Origin: Pseudomonas sp. ERMR1:02
GTDB lineage: Bacteria > Pseudomonadota > Gammaproteobacteria > Pseudomonadales > Pseudomonadaceae
Assembly: GCF_002277815.1 (NCBI RefSeq)
Contig: NZ_NKJI01000001.1
Coordinates: 427,501-491,500, forward strand
Reading direction: 5' to 3'
DNA: 64,000 nucleotides
Below the pieces are notes generated by a model. It had not been told where the DNA came from. It searched no databases and saw only the letters and a list, made by a program, of their open reading frames with translations. The stretch's first letter is position 1. The number at the start of each line of letters is the position of its first letter. Shown piece after piece: positions 55,062 through 64,000 of the stretch. The translations under genes were made by a program, and so were the position numbers.

Positions 55062-55856
55062 ATGAGCATCGTTCGTAGCGACAAGCCTTTCGTTCTGGCC
55101 GGTCGTACTTACCAGTCGCGTTTGCTGGTCGGTACCGGCAAATACCGTGACATGGAAGAAACCCGTCTGGCCATCGAAGCCTCGGGTGCCGAGATCGTCA
55201 CGTTCGCCGTGCGCCGTACCAACCTCGGCCAGAACCAGGGCGAGCCGAACCTGCTGGATTTCCTGTCGCCGGATCGCTACACCTTCCTGCCGAACACCGC
55301 TGGTTGCTACGACGCTGTCGAGGCCGTGCGCACCTGCCGCCTGGCCCGTGAGCTGCTCGACGGCCACAATCTGGTGAAGCTGGAAGTGCTGGCGGATCAA
55401 AAAACCCTGTTCCCCAACGTGATCGAAACCCTCAAGGCCGCCGAGTCCTTGGTCAAGGAAGGTTTCGACGTGATGGTCTACACCAGCGATGACCCGATCA
55501 TTGCCCGGCAACTGGCGGAAATCGGCTGCATCGCGGTGATGCCGCTTGCCGGTCTGATCGGTTCGGGGCTGGGGATCTGCAACCCGTACAACCTGCAGAT
55601 CATCCTCGAAGAAGCAAAAATTCCAGTGCTGGTGGATGCCGGTGTCGGCACGGCTTCCGACGCCACCATCTCCATGGAGCTGGGCTGTGACGCGGTGCTG
55701 ATGAACTCGGCTATCGCCCACGCCCAACAGCCGATCATGATGGCTGAAGCCATGAAACACGCCATCGTTGCGGGCCGCCTGGCCTACCTTGCCGGCCGCA
55801 TGCCGAAAAAACTCTATGCCAGCGCCTCTTCGCCGCTGGATGGTCTGATCAAGTAA
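55062..55856 (+). CDS. thiG: Thiazole synthase
   Basis: ThiG condenses deoxyxylulose 5-phosphate, dehydroglycine and ThiS-borne sulfur to the thiazole phosphate of thiamine. The 264-residue TIM barrel has [10 protein letters not shown] near the start, the imine-forming lysine in VKLEVLADQ, and phosphate-binding glycines in [10 protein letters not shown]. It forms an operon with thiS, and trmB follows 9 bases later. Confidence 0.95.
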   Translation: MSIVRSDKPFVLAGRTYQSRLLVGTGKYRDMEETRLAIEASGAEIVTFAVRRTNLGQNQGEPNLLDFLSPDRYTFLPNTAGCYDAVEAVRTCRLARELLDGHNLVKLEVLADQKTLFPNVIETLKAAESLVKEGFDVMVYTSDDPIIARQLAEIGCIAVMPLAGLIGSGLGICNPYNLQIILEEAKIPVLVDAGVGTASDATISMELGCDAVLMNSAIAHAQQPIMMAEAMKHAIVAGRLAYLAGRMPKKLYASASSPLDGLIK

Positions 55857-55865
55857 GAGCCATTG

Positions 55866-56591
55866 ATGACTGAATCGAACGACACGCCAATCCAGACGGA
55901 AGAAGGCGACGAGCGCCAACACCGCCGCATCAAGAGTTTCGTGATGCGCGCCGGGCGCATGACCGAAGGCCAGCAAAAAGGTCTGGAGCAGGGCACACCG
56001 CTGTTCGTGCTGCCATTGGCTGACGCACCGGTGGATTACGACCAGGTGTTCGGCCGCTCAGCACCGCGCTCGCTGGAAATCGGTTTCGGCATGGGCCATT
56101 CGCTGCTGGAAATGGCCGCCGCTTCGCCGGAGCAGGATTTTATCGGCGTCGAGGTACACCGTCCGGGTGTTGGTGCGTTGCTCAATGGCGTGCTGACCCA
56201 GGGCCTGACCAACCTGCGGGTTTACGATTGCGATGCAATCGAAGTCCTCAACCGTTGCATCGCCGACAACAGCCTCGATCGCCTGATGCTGTTTTTCCCG
56301 GACCCGTGGCACAAGAGCCGTCACCACAAGCGTCGTATCGTTCAGGCATCGTTCGCTGAGCTGGTGCGCAGCAAGTTGAAGGTTGGCGGCGTTCTGCACA
56401 TGGCCACCGACTGGGAGCCGTATGCCGAATACATGCTGGAAGTGATGAATGTCGCGCCGGGTTATCGCAACCTGGCCGAAGACGGCAAGTGCGTGCCACG
56501 CCCGGCCGAACGCCCGATCACCAAGTTCGAACGCCGCGGCGAACGTCTTGGGCATGGCGTTTGGGATTTGAAGTTCGAAAAGCAGTCCTGA
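55866..56591 (+). CDS. trmB: tRNA (guanine46-N7)-methyltransferase
   Basis: TrmB makes m7G46 in the variable loop of tRNAs. The 241-residue protein has motif [16 protein letters not shown], the TrmB signature [16 protein letters not shown], and THRPxT-like [17 protein letters not shown] near the C-terminus. The first in-frame start is a TTG at 55863, but the adjacent ATG at 55866 is preferred. It is co-transcribed with thiSG. Confidence 0.95.
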   Translation: MTESNDTPIQTEEGDERQHRRIKSFVMRAGRMTEGQQKGLEQGTPLFVLPLADAPVDYDQVFGRSAPRSLEIGFGMGHSLLEMAAASPEQDFIGVEVHRPGVGALLNGVLTQGLTNLRVYDCDAIEVLNRCIADNSLDRLMLFFPDPWHKSRHHKRRIVQASFAELVRSKLKVGGVLHMATDWEPYAEYMLEVMNVAPGYRNLAEDGKCVPRPAERPITKFERRGERLGHGVWDLKFEKQS

Positions 56592-56604
56592 CCGACCTGA
56601 AACC

Positions 56605-56694
56605 TGTAGGAGCGAGGCTTGCCCGCGAAGAACGATAACTCGGTGTATCAGCTACACCGTAGCGTCGCCTTCGCGGGCAAGCCTCGCTCCTACA
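56605..56694. repeat. REP doublet
   Basis: Arms TGTAGGAGCGAGGCTTGCCC from 56605 and complement ending 56694, with an inner palindrome CGGTGTA..TACACCG, between convergent trmB and the DUF3392 gene. Confidence 0.92.
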
Positions 56695-56712
56695 GGATTT
56701 TTTTTGCTCGGA

Positions 56713-57036
56713 TCAGCGGCGGTCAGCGACGACCCCGATAAGCACCAACACCACCAACAACACCGGCGCCAGGCTGTAGTTGTTGAACTGGCTCAAGCCC
56801 TTGACGATCCACGGCGTGGCGTAGATAAGCGCGGCGCCGCTTCCGATCATGCACAGCAGGGCCATCAGCGGGACGCGCAAGGCGCCGGCGATGCTGCCCA
56901 GGCGTTGATCGACCCAGCCTTTGAAATCCGCGCCAAACAGCACCAGCAGGCAACCCACCAGGGCCAGGGCGATTTCCGAGAGATTGCTGCGGCTCCAGCG
57001 AGACACGGTGGCGAGCAGGTCGAGTATCAAATCCAT
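56713..57036 (-). CDS. DUF3392 membrane protein
   Basis: The 107-residue protein has a short N-terminal helix (MDLILDLLATVSRWSRSN) and three transmembrane segments at about residues 20-38, 52-74 and 84-104. It matches the small DUF3392 family of unknown function. ATG at 57036 is preferred; an in-frame start at 57180 would overlap hemW and add an unrelated tail. It is the last gene of the leftward run from yggS. Confidence 0.8.
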   Translation of the reverse strand: MDLILDLLATVSRWSRSNLSEIALALVGCLLVLFGADFKGWVDQRLGSIAGALRVPLMALLCMIGSGAALIYATPWIVKGLSQFNNYSLAPVLLVVLVLIGVVADRR

Positions 57037-57058
57037 TCGTTTTCCCTTTGGTCTGAGA

Positions 57059-58264
57059 TCAGCCCAGAAATTTCTGCAGCAAGTCGTTGAGGAAGAGTTG
57101 TCCGCGCTCGGTGGCCGCCAGACGTGACGGTTCGACCTGCAACAGGCCACTTTGTTCGGCTTCACGGCGGGCTTCGGCAAGGCTTTCCAGAGTCAAACCT
57201 GTACGTTCCGAATACAGTCGAGCCTCGACGCCCTCGGTCAGACGCAAGGCGTTCATCAGGAACTCGAAAGGCATTTCTTCATTGGTCAGCGCTTTCTCGC
57301 CGGCCTGAAAGCGTTTCGCCGGGTTCAGGTAGTCCTTCGGCAGACGGGTTTTCCAGGTACGGATGATGCGCCCGTCTGGATGGCTGAGTTTGCCATGGGC
57401 GCCGGCACCGATGCCGATGAAATCGCCAAAGCTCCAGTAATTGAGGTTATGCCGCGCCGGACGACCGGGCTGGGCATAGGCCGAGACCTCGTATTGCGCG
57501 TAGCCGTGCTCGGCCAGCAGCGCCTGACCGGCCTCCTGAATGTCCCACAGCGTGTCGTCTTCCGGCAGCGTCGGCGGCTGGTTCCAGAACACCGTGTTCG
57601 GTTCCAGGGTCAGCTGATACCAGGACAAATGGGTCGGCTTCAAGTCGATGGCCTGGCGCAGGTCGCTTAGCGCGTCATCCAGGGACTGATCGGGCAAACC
57701 GTGCATCAGATCCAGATTGAAGTTGTCGAACCCGGCCTGACGCGCCATGCCGGCGGCTCGCACGGCTTCGTCGCCGTTGTGAATCCGCCCCAGCGCCTGG
57801 AGCTTTTCTTGTTGAAAACTCTGGATGCCAATCGACAGCCGATTGATGCCCAGTGCGCGGTAGGCCACAAACTTCTCTTGCTCGAACGTCCCCGGATTGG
57901 CTTCCAGGGTGATTTCGATGTCGCTGGCAAACGGGATGCGTTGTTCGACGCCCTTGAGCAAACGGCCCAGGGCTTGGGCACTGAACAGGCTTGGCGTGCC
58001 ACCACCGAAGAAGATCGAACTCAGTTCGCGGCCATAGACAGCGTGCAGGTCCTGATCAAGGTCAGCCAGCAGTGCGTCCACATACTCTTCTTCCGGCAGC
58101 ACTTTGCTGGCGGTGTGGGAGTTGAAGTCGCAGTAAGGGCATTTGCGTACGCACCACGGAATGTGGATGTACAGCGCCAAGGGCGGCAGCACAGGCAAGG
58201 CCGCCCGAGGCGGTTGTGCGTCGCCGCCGAAAATCAGCGGCGAGGCGGATGATTCGCGGGTCAT
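57059..58264 (-). CDS. hemW: Radical SAM protein HemW, haem chaperone
   Basis: The 401-residue protein has the radical-SAM motif [10 protein letters not shown] (CxxxCxxC followed by Phe), which separates HemW from the coproporphyrinogen oxidase HemN, whose motif has a fourth cysteine. HemW inserts haem into respiratory enzymes in characterised homologues. Further family motifs are [11 protein letters not shown] and [11 protein letters not shown]. The start at 58264 overlaps the rdgB stop by four bases (ATGA). Confidence 0.93.
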   Translation of the reverse strand: MTRESSASPLIFGGDAQPPRAALPVLPPLALYIHIPWCVRKCPYCDFNSHTASKVLPEEEYVDALLADLDQDLHAVYGRELSSIFFGGGTPSLFSAQALGRLLKGVEQRIPFASDIEITLEANPGTFEQEKFVAYRALGINRLSIGIQSFQQEKLQALGRIHNGDEAVRAAGMARQAGFDNFNLDLMHGLPDQSLDDALSDLRQAIDLKPTHLSWYQLTLEPNTVFWNQPPTLPEDDTLWDIQEAGQALLAEHGYAQYEVSAYAQPGRPARHNLNYWSFGDFIGIGAGAHGKLSHPDGRIIRTWKTRLPKDYLNPAKRFQAGEKALTNEEMPFEFLMNALRLTEGVEARLYSERTGLTLESLAEARREAEQSGLLQVEPSRLAATERGQLFLNDLLQKFLG

Positions 58265-58857
58265 TTCAAGCCCAGACGCTGGCGCAGCAGATCCATTGCA
58301 CGGGCGCGGTGACTGATCTGGTTCTTGTCGCTGGGGCTCAGCTCGGCGCTGGAGCATTCGCGTTCAGGAACCCAGAACAACGGGTCGTAGCCAAAGCCGT
58401 GTTCGCCGCTGGCCTGCGTCAGAATGCGCCCCTGCCACAGACCTTCGCAGAGAATCGGCAGTGGATCGTCAGCATGTCGTACCAACGCCAGCACGCAGAC
58501 GAACTGCGCGCCGCGTTCGGCTTGCGGCACGTCCTTCAACACATCGAGCAGTTTGGCGTTGTTCGCCGCATCGCCTTGGCCGTCGGCATAACGCGCCGAG
58601 TAGATGCCAGGCGCGCCGCCGAGGAAGTCCACCGCCAGTCCGGAATCGTCGGCCAGTGCCGGCAGGCCGGAAATGCGCGCGGCATTGCGGGCCTTGAGGA
58701 TGGCGTTCTCGACGAACGACAAACCGGTTTCTTCAGGCTCCACGCTGCTGAACTCGCCAATCGAGCGCAGTTGCACCGACTCGCCGAGCATGGCCTGGAG
58801 TTCCTTGAGTTTGCCGGCGTTATGGCTGGCCAGTACGAGTTGCGTGAAGTTGATCAT
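58261..58857 (-). CDS. rdgB: dITP/XTP pyrophosphatase
   Basis: RdgB hydrolyses non-canonical purine triphosphates (dITP, XTP) and keeps them out of DNA. The 198-residue protein has [15 protein letters not shown] near the start, the active-site region [24 protein letters not shown], and [11 protein letters not shown]. It overlaps the upstream DUF4426 gene and the downstream hemW gene by four bases each. Confidence 0.95.
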   Translation of the reverse strand: MINFTQLVLASHNAGKLKELQAMLGESVQLRSIGEFSSVEPEETGLSFVENAILKARNAARISGLPALADDSGLAVDFLGGAPGIYSARYADGQGDAANNAKLLDVLKDVPQAERGAQFVCVLALVRHADDPLPILCEGLWQGRILTQASGEHGFGYDPLFWVPERECSSAELSPSDKNQISHRARAMDLLRQRLGLK

Positions 58858-59288
58858 TCGCCGGGGAAGAGCTCTTGGTTAAAGTTGATGGTGTTGATTT
58901 TGTCACCCGTTTGCACCTTGATATCGAAGGTGCGGGTTTCCTGCTGTTCAACCGGGTATTGGGCGATGTAGTAGATCGCGCCTTGCTCGGTGATCTGGCG
59001 GAAATTCAGATTCACGCTCTGGCTGGTCAGGTCTTTGATTGTGCCACTGACCTGGGCCATCTGCGGCTTGCCGTCCTTGATCACCGAAATATTGATCACG
59101 CCCTGGTTCTTGCTGCGGGTGAGCTCCGCGGCCTTGGCGATGTCCGGTGTCAGGAACGTGGAGTTGAAGGTGTTGTAGTGCACCGTCGTATCACCAAAGA
59201 CTTCCTTGCGGTCACCTTTGATCGCATCAGCGGACATGGCCGTGACGCTCAGGCAGGCAGTGAGTAGAAACAGCGCTAGACGACCCAT
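58854..59288 (-). CDS. DUF4426 periplasmic protein
   Basis: The 144-residue protein has a signal peptide ([20 protein letters not shown], cleavage near residue 20) and a beta-rich mature domain ([23 protein letters not shown]..). It matches the DUF4426 family, always found beside metW/rdgB in Pseudomonas; its function is unknown. The start at 59288 gives a clean signal peptide, and the in-frame start at 59375 would bury it. It overlaps rdgB by four bases. Confidence 0.83.
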   Translation of the reverse strand: MGRLALFLLTACLSVTAMSADAIKGDRKEVFGDTTVHYNTFNSTFLTPDIAKAAELTRSKNQGVINISVIKDGKPQMAQVSGTIKDLTSQSVNLNFRQITEQGAIYYIAQYPVEQQETRTFDIKVQTGDKINTINFNQELFPGE

Positions 59289-59313
59289 GATCGTTCTCCT
59301 CGAAATAAGGTGT

Positions 59314-59934
59314 TCAGACCGCGACCTTGTGGTCTGCAAGCCCCGGGCTGCTGACGCGGTAAATGCCGATCTCACCTAACAGATTAGGCCATAGCTTACT
59401 GGCCCACCCGTGTCGATGCTGTTGATCCACGGCAAGCCGATCAATGACCTTGGCTTCACGTTCGAGGCACAACGCTTCAAAGTCCGCGAAGGTGCAGAAG
59501 TGAATGTTCGGCGTGTTGTACCAGGTGTAGGGCAGAAACTCGGAAACCGGCATCCGGCCCTTGCTCGCCAGGTACCAGCGGCAACGCCAGTGACCGAAAT
59601 TCGGGAAAGTAATGATGCACTGGCGGCCGACCCGCAGCATTTCGTCGAGGATCTTGTCCGGGTAGTGCACTGCTTGCAGCGCCTGGGTCATGACCACAAT
59701 GTCGAAACTGTTGCTGGCGAAGTTGCCCAGGCCCTTGTCCAGGTCCTGTTCGATGACGTTGATGCCCTTGGCCACACATTCGGCGATGTTGTCCGCATCG
59801 TTTTCCAGGCCGTAACCGGTGACCTGCTTGTTGTCGCGCAGCCAGGTCAGCAATTCGCCGTTCCCGCAACCGAGGTCGAGCACGCGGCTGCCGGCGGGGA
59901 TCCATTCCTGGATGATTTCCAGATCAGCTCTCAT
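59314..59934 (-). CDS. metW: Methionine biosynthesis protein MetW
   Basis: The 206-residue MetW has a class I SAM fold with motif I VLDLGCGNGELLTWL near residue 18 and later DIVVMTQALQAVHYPD. It is encoded directly after metX and, in other Pseudomonas, is required with MetX for homoserine O-succinylation. The metX stop lies 7 bases before this start. Confidence 0.93.
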   Translation of the reverse strand: MRADLEIIQEWIPAGSRVLDLGCGNGELLTWLRDNKQVTGYGLENDADNIAECVAKGINVIEQDLDKGLGNFASNSFDIVVMTQALQAVHYPDKILDEMLRVGRQCIITFPNFGHWRCRWYLASKGRMPVSEFLPYTWYNTPNIHFCTFADFEALCLEREAKVIDRLAVDQQHRHGWASKLWPNLLGEIGIYRVSSPGLADHKVAV

Positions 59935-59941
59935 GGCTATC

Positions 59942-61080
59942 TCACAACGTAATGCGGTTCATGTAATTGCCGAACGCCTGCAAGTATCGCGGGATCGGAA
60001 TCAGGAAGGCGTCGTGGCCTTGCGGCGCGTCGATTTCCAGGTAGCAGACGTCCTTACGCGCAGCCATCAGCGCATCCACCAGTTCCCGCGAGCGGGCCGG
60101 GGAGAAGCGCCAGTCGGTGGTGAACGACATCACGCAGAACTTGGCGGTGGCGCCGGCGAAGGTCTTCGCCAGGTCATCGTCGAAGTTGGCTGCCGGATCG
60201 AAATAGTCCAGGGCCTTGGTCATCAGCAGGTAGGTGTTGGCGTCGAAACGCCCGGAGAACTCTTCACCCTGATAGCGCAGATAGCTTTCGACCTGGAACT
60301 CGACGCTGTGGAAGTCGTAGTTGAGCTTCTCGCTTTTCAGGCCGCGCCCGAATTTCTCGCCCATGGAGTCGTCGGACAGGTAGGTGATGTGCCCGACCAT
60401 CCGCGCCAGCATCAGCCCGCGCTTGGGGATCACGTTGTGTTCCTGGAACGAACCGCCGTGGAACTCAGGGTCGGTGAGGATGGCCTGGCGCGCCACTTCG
60501 TTGAAGGCGATGTTCTGCGCCGACAGCTTGGGTGCCGAGGCGATGGCCAGGCAGTGACGGATGCGGTCAGGGTAAGTGATGCTCCATTGCATCGCCTGCA
60601 TGCCACCGAGGCTGCCACCGATAACGGCGGCCCATTGGCCGATGCCAAGGCGGTCTGCCAGGCGCGCCTGGCTGTGCACCCAGTCTTCCACGGTCAATAC
60701 CGGGAAATCGGCGCCGAACGGCTTGCCGGTCTCCGGGTTGGTGCTGCTCGGGCCGGTTGAGCCGTTGCAGCCGCCGAGGTTGTTCAGGCTGACCACGAAG
60801 AACTTGTTGGTGTCGATTGGCTTGCCGGGGCCGATGCAGCTGTCCCACCAACCGGGCTTACGGTCGTCAGGGCTGTGGAAACCGGCTGCGTGATGGTGGC
60901 CCGACAAAGCGTGGCAAATCAGCACGGCGTTGCTCGCCGTGGCGTTCAGCGTGCCGTAGGTCTCGAAAATCAGGTCATAGGCCGGGAGCGAACGCCCGCA
61001 GGCCAACGCCAGGGGTTCGCTGAAGTGCGCCACTTGCGGCGTCACCAGACCAACAGAATCGGGGGAAAGGCAGCTGGCAT
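59942..61080 (-). CDS. metX: Homoserine O-acyltransferase, 5' end probably frameshifted
   Basis: MetX acylates homoserine at the start of methionine synthesis; Pseudomonas enzymes use succinyl-CoA. The body is normal: oxyanion region [13 protein letters not shown], nucleophile elbow [12 protein letters not shown], catalytic aspartate and histidine near [10 protein letters not shown] and [11 protein letters not shown]. The family N-terminus [16 protein letters not shown] would start at ATG 61080, but as given the frame slips; one extra base in the G run 61061-61065 (plus strand) restores it. Without that correction the only in-frame start is a TTG at 61138 with no ribosome-binding site, giving an atypical 398-residue protein. 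Confidence 0.9.
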
Positions 61081-61182
61081 CGACCCTGCTCTCATTGAAA
61101 TGAGGCGTAAGTCTAAAGACCGCTGGGGTTAGCGGCAAGCAAAGGCCGGGCCTGATTTCATCCAGTCAGACCGCGGCGCGGC

Positions 61183-61250
61183 ATTCGCGGGCAAGCCTCG
61201 CTCCTACAGGACTTATGCGATCCCTGTAGGAGTGAGGCTTGCCCGCGAAG
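61183..61250. repeat. Compact REP doublet
   Basis: Arms at 61183-61210 and 61223-61249 in the gap between metX and yggT; this breaks what would otherwise be one long operon. Confidence 0.92.
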
Positions 61251-61273
61251 AACGATGACGCGGTGCAGCAGAA

Positions 61274-61861
61274 TCAGATAAGCCCGAACAGTTCCTTGGG
61301 CATCAGCGCGTAGTACGCAAGGCGCGGAATCACCCAGCTTTGCAGCAACTGCAGTGCGATGAACGCGAAGATCGGCGAGATGTCGAGGCCGCCCAGGTTC
61401 GGAATGATCCGGCGGAACGGCGCGAGTACCGGTTCAGTGATCTGCTGGACCAGTTCTGCGCCCGGGTTATGGCTCCCCGGAGCGACCCAGGACAGGATGA
61501 CGCTGATGATCATCGCCCAGAACAGGATCTTCAAAAACAGCGCGAAGATGCCGATCAGTGCCCATGGCGCGAGAAACAGCACATTGACCTGGTAGCCGTT
61601 GAGCAGCAGGATGACCGCGAACAGCACCATCTGCACCAGCAGCGCCAGTACCAGCGAGGACATGTCCAGGCCGAACATGCTCGGGATAACCCGGCGCAGC
61701 GGCTTGAGCAGCGGTTGAGTGGCCTTCACGGCAAACTGGCACAGCGGGTTGTAGAAGTTCGCCCGCACCAATTGCAGGATGAAACGCAACAGCACAATCA
61801 GCAGATACAGGCTACCCAGGGTTTGAATCACAAAAATGGCAGCGTCATTGAGTCCGAGCAT
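61274..61861 (-). CDS. YggT-family membrane protein
   Basis: The 195-residue protein has two homologous YggT repeats, each with two transmembrane helices around a conserved RxxxPxFGxxD-type turn: LRRVIPSMFGLDMSS near residue 56 and FRRIIPNLGGLDISP near residue 150. YggT proteins are implicated in osmotic or ion homeostasis in some bacteria; the role in Pseudomonas is unclear. It lies 24 bases after proC on the same strand. Confidence 0.88.
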   Translation of the reverse strand: MLGLNDAAIFVIQTLGSLYLLIVLLRFILQLVRANFYNPLCQFAVKATQPLLKPLRRVIPSMFGLDMSSLVLALLVQMVLFAVILLLNGYQVNVLFLAPWALIGIFALFLKILFWAMIISVILSWVAPGSHNPGAELVQQITEPVLAPFRRIIPNLGGLDISPIFAFIALQLLQSWVIPRLAYYALMPKELFGLI

Positions 61862-61885
61862 TATTGATTCCTTTTTAAGTGCTGA

Positions 61886-62704
61886 TTAGCGACCGAGTTG
61901 CTCAGCCATCTCGGCGGAGCGGTGCGCAGCGGCGCCGAGTGCTTTTTCGACCAGTGCTTCGAAGCCATCGGCCTGGAACGACTTGATGGCCGCTTCCGTA
62001 GTGCCTGCAGGGGAAGTGACGCGGCGACGCAACTCGGCGGCGTCAACGTCACTGGCCACTGCCATGTGCGCGGCGCCCAGCGCAGTTTGCACGGTCAGTT
62101 GGGCGGCGATGTCCGCTGGCAGGCCGAGCTTCACGCCAGCGGCGGTCATGGCTTCGATCAGCAGGAAGAAGTAAGCAGGACCGGAACCTGAAACCGCGGT
62201 GACCGCGTCCAGTTGCTGTTCCTCGTCCAGCCACAAAGCGATACCGACCGCAGATAGCAGCTCCTGGGCTTGCTGGCGCTGTTCGCTGCTCACCTGGGCG
62301 GTGGCGTACAAACCGCTAACGCCCTGACGCAGCAACGCTGGGGTATTGGGCATGCAACGCACGATTGGCTGGGCACCGAGCCAGTTGTTCATGCTGGCGC
62401 AGGTGATGCCGGCGGCAATCGAAACCACCAATTGCTCGGGGTTCAGGCTTGGGCGAATGGCTTCGCAGACAGCCTTCATCGCCTGGGGTTTGACCGCCAG
62501 CACGACCACATCGGCGCCTTGAATGGCTTGGGCGTTGTCAGCGAACACCTCGATGCCATGCTCTGCGCTAACGCGGGTACGGGTTTCTTCACCCGGATCG
62601 CTGGCGCGGATCTGCGCGGCGTCCAGTCCTTTGGCCCGCAGTCCACCGATCAGGCTGGCGGCCATGTTGCCGGCACCGATAAAGGCAATACGCGTCTTGC
62701 TCAT
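61886..62704 (-). CDS. proC: Pyrroline-5-carboxylate reductase
   Basis: ProC reduces pyrroline-5-carboxylate to proline with NADPH. The 272-residue protein has the N-terminal Rossmann motif IAFIGAGNMAASLIGGL, the dinucleotide loop VVLAVKPQAM, and the C-terminal dimerisation helices with AVSGSGPAYFF and VTSPAGTTEAA, the P5C-binding signature. It is the middle gene of yggS-proC-yggT. Confidence 0.95.
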   Translation of the reverse strand: MSKTRIAFIGAGNMAASLIGGLRAKGLDAAQIRASDPGEETRTRVSAEHGIEVFADNAQAIQGADVVVLAVKPQAMKAVCEAIRPSLNPEQLVVSIAAGITCASMNNWLGAQPIVRCMPNTPALLRQGVSGLYATAQVSSEQRQQAQELLSAVGIALWLDEEQQLDAVTAVSGSGPAYFFLLIEAMTAAGVKLGLPADIAAQLTVQTALGAAHMAVASDVDAAELRRRVTSPAGTTEAAIKSFQADGFEALVEKALGAAAHRSAEMAEQLGR

Positions 62705-62728
62705 GTCAGGTCCTTATAAAGAAAGTAT

Positions 62729-63415
62729 TCAAGGCTGGCCGTAGCTGCGGGCGCCAAATAGGGCCGTACCGATGCGGACCCAGGTGGCGCCCATGGCGAT
62801 GGCCGACTCGAGATCGTGGCTCATGCCCATGGAAAGTGTGTCGAGCGGCAGATTCAAACTGGCTTGCAGGCTTTGCACGGCAGCAAAAGCAGCATCCTGG
62901 GCGGCGCGATCATCCGTCGGCTCGGGAATGGCCATCAGCCCGCGCAACTTCAAGCGCGGCAAAGCGCTGATGGCGTTGGCCAGGGCCGGCAGGTCGGCCG
63001 GAGTGCAGCCGGACTTGCTGGCTTCACCGCTGACGTTAACCTGGATGCAGATATTCAATGGCGGCAGATCGGTAGGGCGTTGCTCGGACAAGCGTTGTGC
63101 AATTTTCAGGCGATCCACGGAATGCACCCAGGCGAAATGCTCGGCGATAGCGCGAGTCTTGTTCGATTGAATGGGGCCGATGAAGTGCCAGATCAAGGGC
63201 AGGTCGGCCAATTCGAGCTGCTTGCCCAAAGCCTCCTGCAGGTAGTTTTCACCAAAGTCGCGCAGGCCGGCGGCATAGGCTTCGCGCAGATCTTGTGCGG
63301 GTTTGGTCTTGCTCACGGCCAGCAGCTGGACGCTGTTTTCATCGCGGTGGGCGGCGAGGGCGGCGGCACGGATGCGTGAACTAACCCGTTCGATGTTCTC
63401 TGCTATCGTGGACAT
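62729..63415 (-). CDS. yggS: PLP homeostasis protein YggS (PLPBP)
   Basis: YggS binds pyridoxal phosphate without known catalysis and maintains PLP and amino/keto-acid balance. The 228-residue TIM barrel has the PLP lysine in LLAVSKTKP (K36), IWHFIGPIQSNKTR for phosphate contact, and the late SMGMSHDLESAIAMGATWVRIG signature. It is divergent from pilT, and a 16-base inverted repeat begins just upstream of its start. Confidence 0.95.
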   Translation of the reverse strand: MSTIAENIERVSSRIRAAALAAHRDENSVQLLAVSKTKPAQDLREAYAAGLRDFGENYLQEALGKQLELADLPLIWHFIGPIQSNKTRAIAEHFAWVHSVDRLKIAQRLSEQRPTDLPPLNICIQVNVSGEASKSGCTPADLPALANAISALPRLKLRGLMAIPEPTDDRAAQDAAFAAVQSLQASLNLPLDTLSMGMSHDLESAIAMGATWVRIGTALFGARSYGQP

Positions 63416-63416
63416 T

Positions 63417-63558
63417 CAATCCTGCCTGAAAAATGCCTGCACTCGATCATGCGGCGTTAAAAGTCGTCTCAGAATGCTCATTGACTAACGTCAACTCTGC
63501 TTCTTCGCCGACTTTTGCCTTGCCTGATCATCGTTCGGCGACTTTTCAGGCAGGATTG
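63417..63558. repeat. Widely spaced 16-base inverted repeat between yggS and pilT
   Basis: CAATCCTGCCTGAAAA (63417-63432) and its exact reverse complement (63543-63558) are 110 bases apart, starting one base upstream of the yggS start codon. Between them lie related motifs GACTTTT/AAAAGTC in both orientations. It could fold in the yggS or pilT leader RNA. Confidence 0.75.
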
Positions 63559-63610
63559 AGGCGCCAGCGGGTCTGAGGTTGGCGGCATTCTACTGGAATT
63601 GAGGAGTGCT

Positions 63611-64000
63611 ATGGATATCACTGAATTGCTGGTTTTCAGCGCCAAACAAGGAGCTTCGGACCTGCACCTGTCTGCCGGCCTGCCGCCGATGATCCGCGTC
63701 GACGGTGATATACGGCGTATCAACCTGCCGCCCTTGGACCATAAGGAAGTGCAGGCGCTGATCTATGACATCATGAACGACACCCAGCGAGTAAATTTCG
63801 AAAAGCATCTGGAAACCGACTTTTCCTTCGATGTTCCCGGTGTGGCGCGTTTTCGGGTCAACGCGTTCAACCAGAGTCGCGGCGCTGGCGCGGTATTGCG
63901 CACGATCCCGTCCAAAGTCCTGAGCATGGAAGAACTGGGCATGGGCGATGTGTTCCGCAAAATGACCGACGCGCCCCGGGGTTTGGTGTTGGTGACCGGG
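63611..64000 (+). CDS. pilT: Type IV pilus retraction ATPase, 5' part only
   Basis: PilT powers pilus retraction for twitching motility. The 130 residues inside the window are the N-terminal PAS-like domain: MDITELLVFSAKQGASDLHL, SAGLPPMIRVDGDIRRI, and the linker ETDFSFDVPGVARFRVN. The window ends at LVLVTG, just before the expected Walker A (PTGSGKS). GAGGAGTGCT precedes the ATG at 63611. It is divergent from yggS. Confidence 0.94.
   Translation, partial: MDITELLVFSAKQGASDLHLSAGLPPMIRVDGDIRRINLPPLDHKEVQALIYDIMNDTQRVNFEKHLETDFSFDVPGVARFRVNAFNQSRGAGAVLRTIPSKVLSMEELGMGDVFRKMTDAPRGLVLVTG

Overview
The window is a contiguous piece of a Pseudomonas chromosome, most likely from the P. fluorescens complex. 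It is GC-rich and densely coded, it carries the typical TGTAGGAGCG / TGTGGGAGCGGGC repetitive extragenic palindromes (REPs) between many genes, and from memory its backbone gene order (rpiA-ilvA ... rppH-ptsP ... lgt-thyA ... folA ... ilvD ... pfpI-mutM ... coaD ... ftsYEX-rpoH ... thiSG-trmB ... metXW-proC-yggS-pilT) matches the rpiA-to-pilT segment of P. aeruginosa PAO1. No rRNA, tRNA or CRISPR array was seen.

Layout. 1-12 kb: two SdiA-regulated-type periplasmic proteins, rpiA, biosynthetic ilvA, a DUF2269 membrane protein, a HAD phosphatase, rppH-ptsP (RNA 5' pyrophosphohydrolase and the nitrogen-PTS enzyme I), an NRDE protein, a TSUP permease, lgt and a long-form thyA. 12-21 kb: an accessory block with a cadmium/lead resistance pair (cadR-cadA, divergent, with a MerR-type operator) and a 2-aminoethylphosphonate locus (LysR regulator, ABC transporter, PhnZ-like HD oxygenase), then a small protein with an internal repeat and calcium-loop-like motifs. 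21-30 kb: a DUF2868/DUF3482 GTPase pair, folA, a cystine symporter, a phosphorylcholine-phosphatase-like HAD protein, a DUF6124-like small protein with a structured leader, and ilvD. 30-33 kb: a drug-efflux-type MFS gene bracketed by two similar, directly repeated REP-associated tyrosine transposase (RAYT) genes, each with its own REP pairs. 33-45 kb: rlmI, pfpI, an HDOD gene, mutM, ferredoxin, coaD, a GMC oxidoreductase with a Tat lipoprotein and an aldehyde dehydrogenase, TetR, a sulfurtransferase, AraC and a YheT-type hydrolase. 45-64 kb: rsmD, a paired M16 protease operon, ftsY-ftsE-ftsX-rpoH, mtgA, a DUF423 protein, thiS-thiG-trmB, a long leftward run (yggS-proC-yggT-metX-metW-DUF4426-rdgB-hemW-DUF3392) and the start of pilT.

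Two themes stand out. First, four otherwise normal genes (aminoethylphosphonate-binding protein, cystine symporter, sulfurtransferase, metX) each read as if one base were missing from a short homopolymer. This fits sequencing or assembly error better than four independent mutations, but it decides whether these genes are functional. Second, the window holds 22 REP doublets (REPINs) and two RAYT genes. REPs supply the stop codons of two genes and encode the C-terminal tail of the MFS protein, and the RAYT-MFS-RAYT block looks like a composite REP/RAYT island inserted between ilvD and rlmI.
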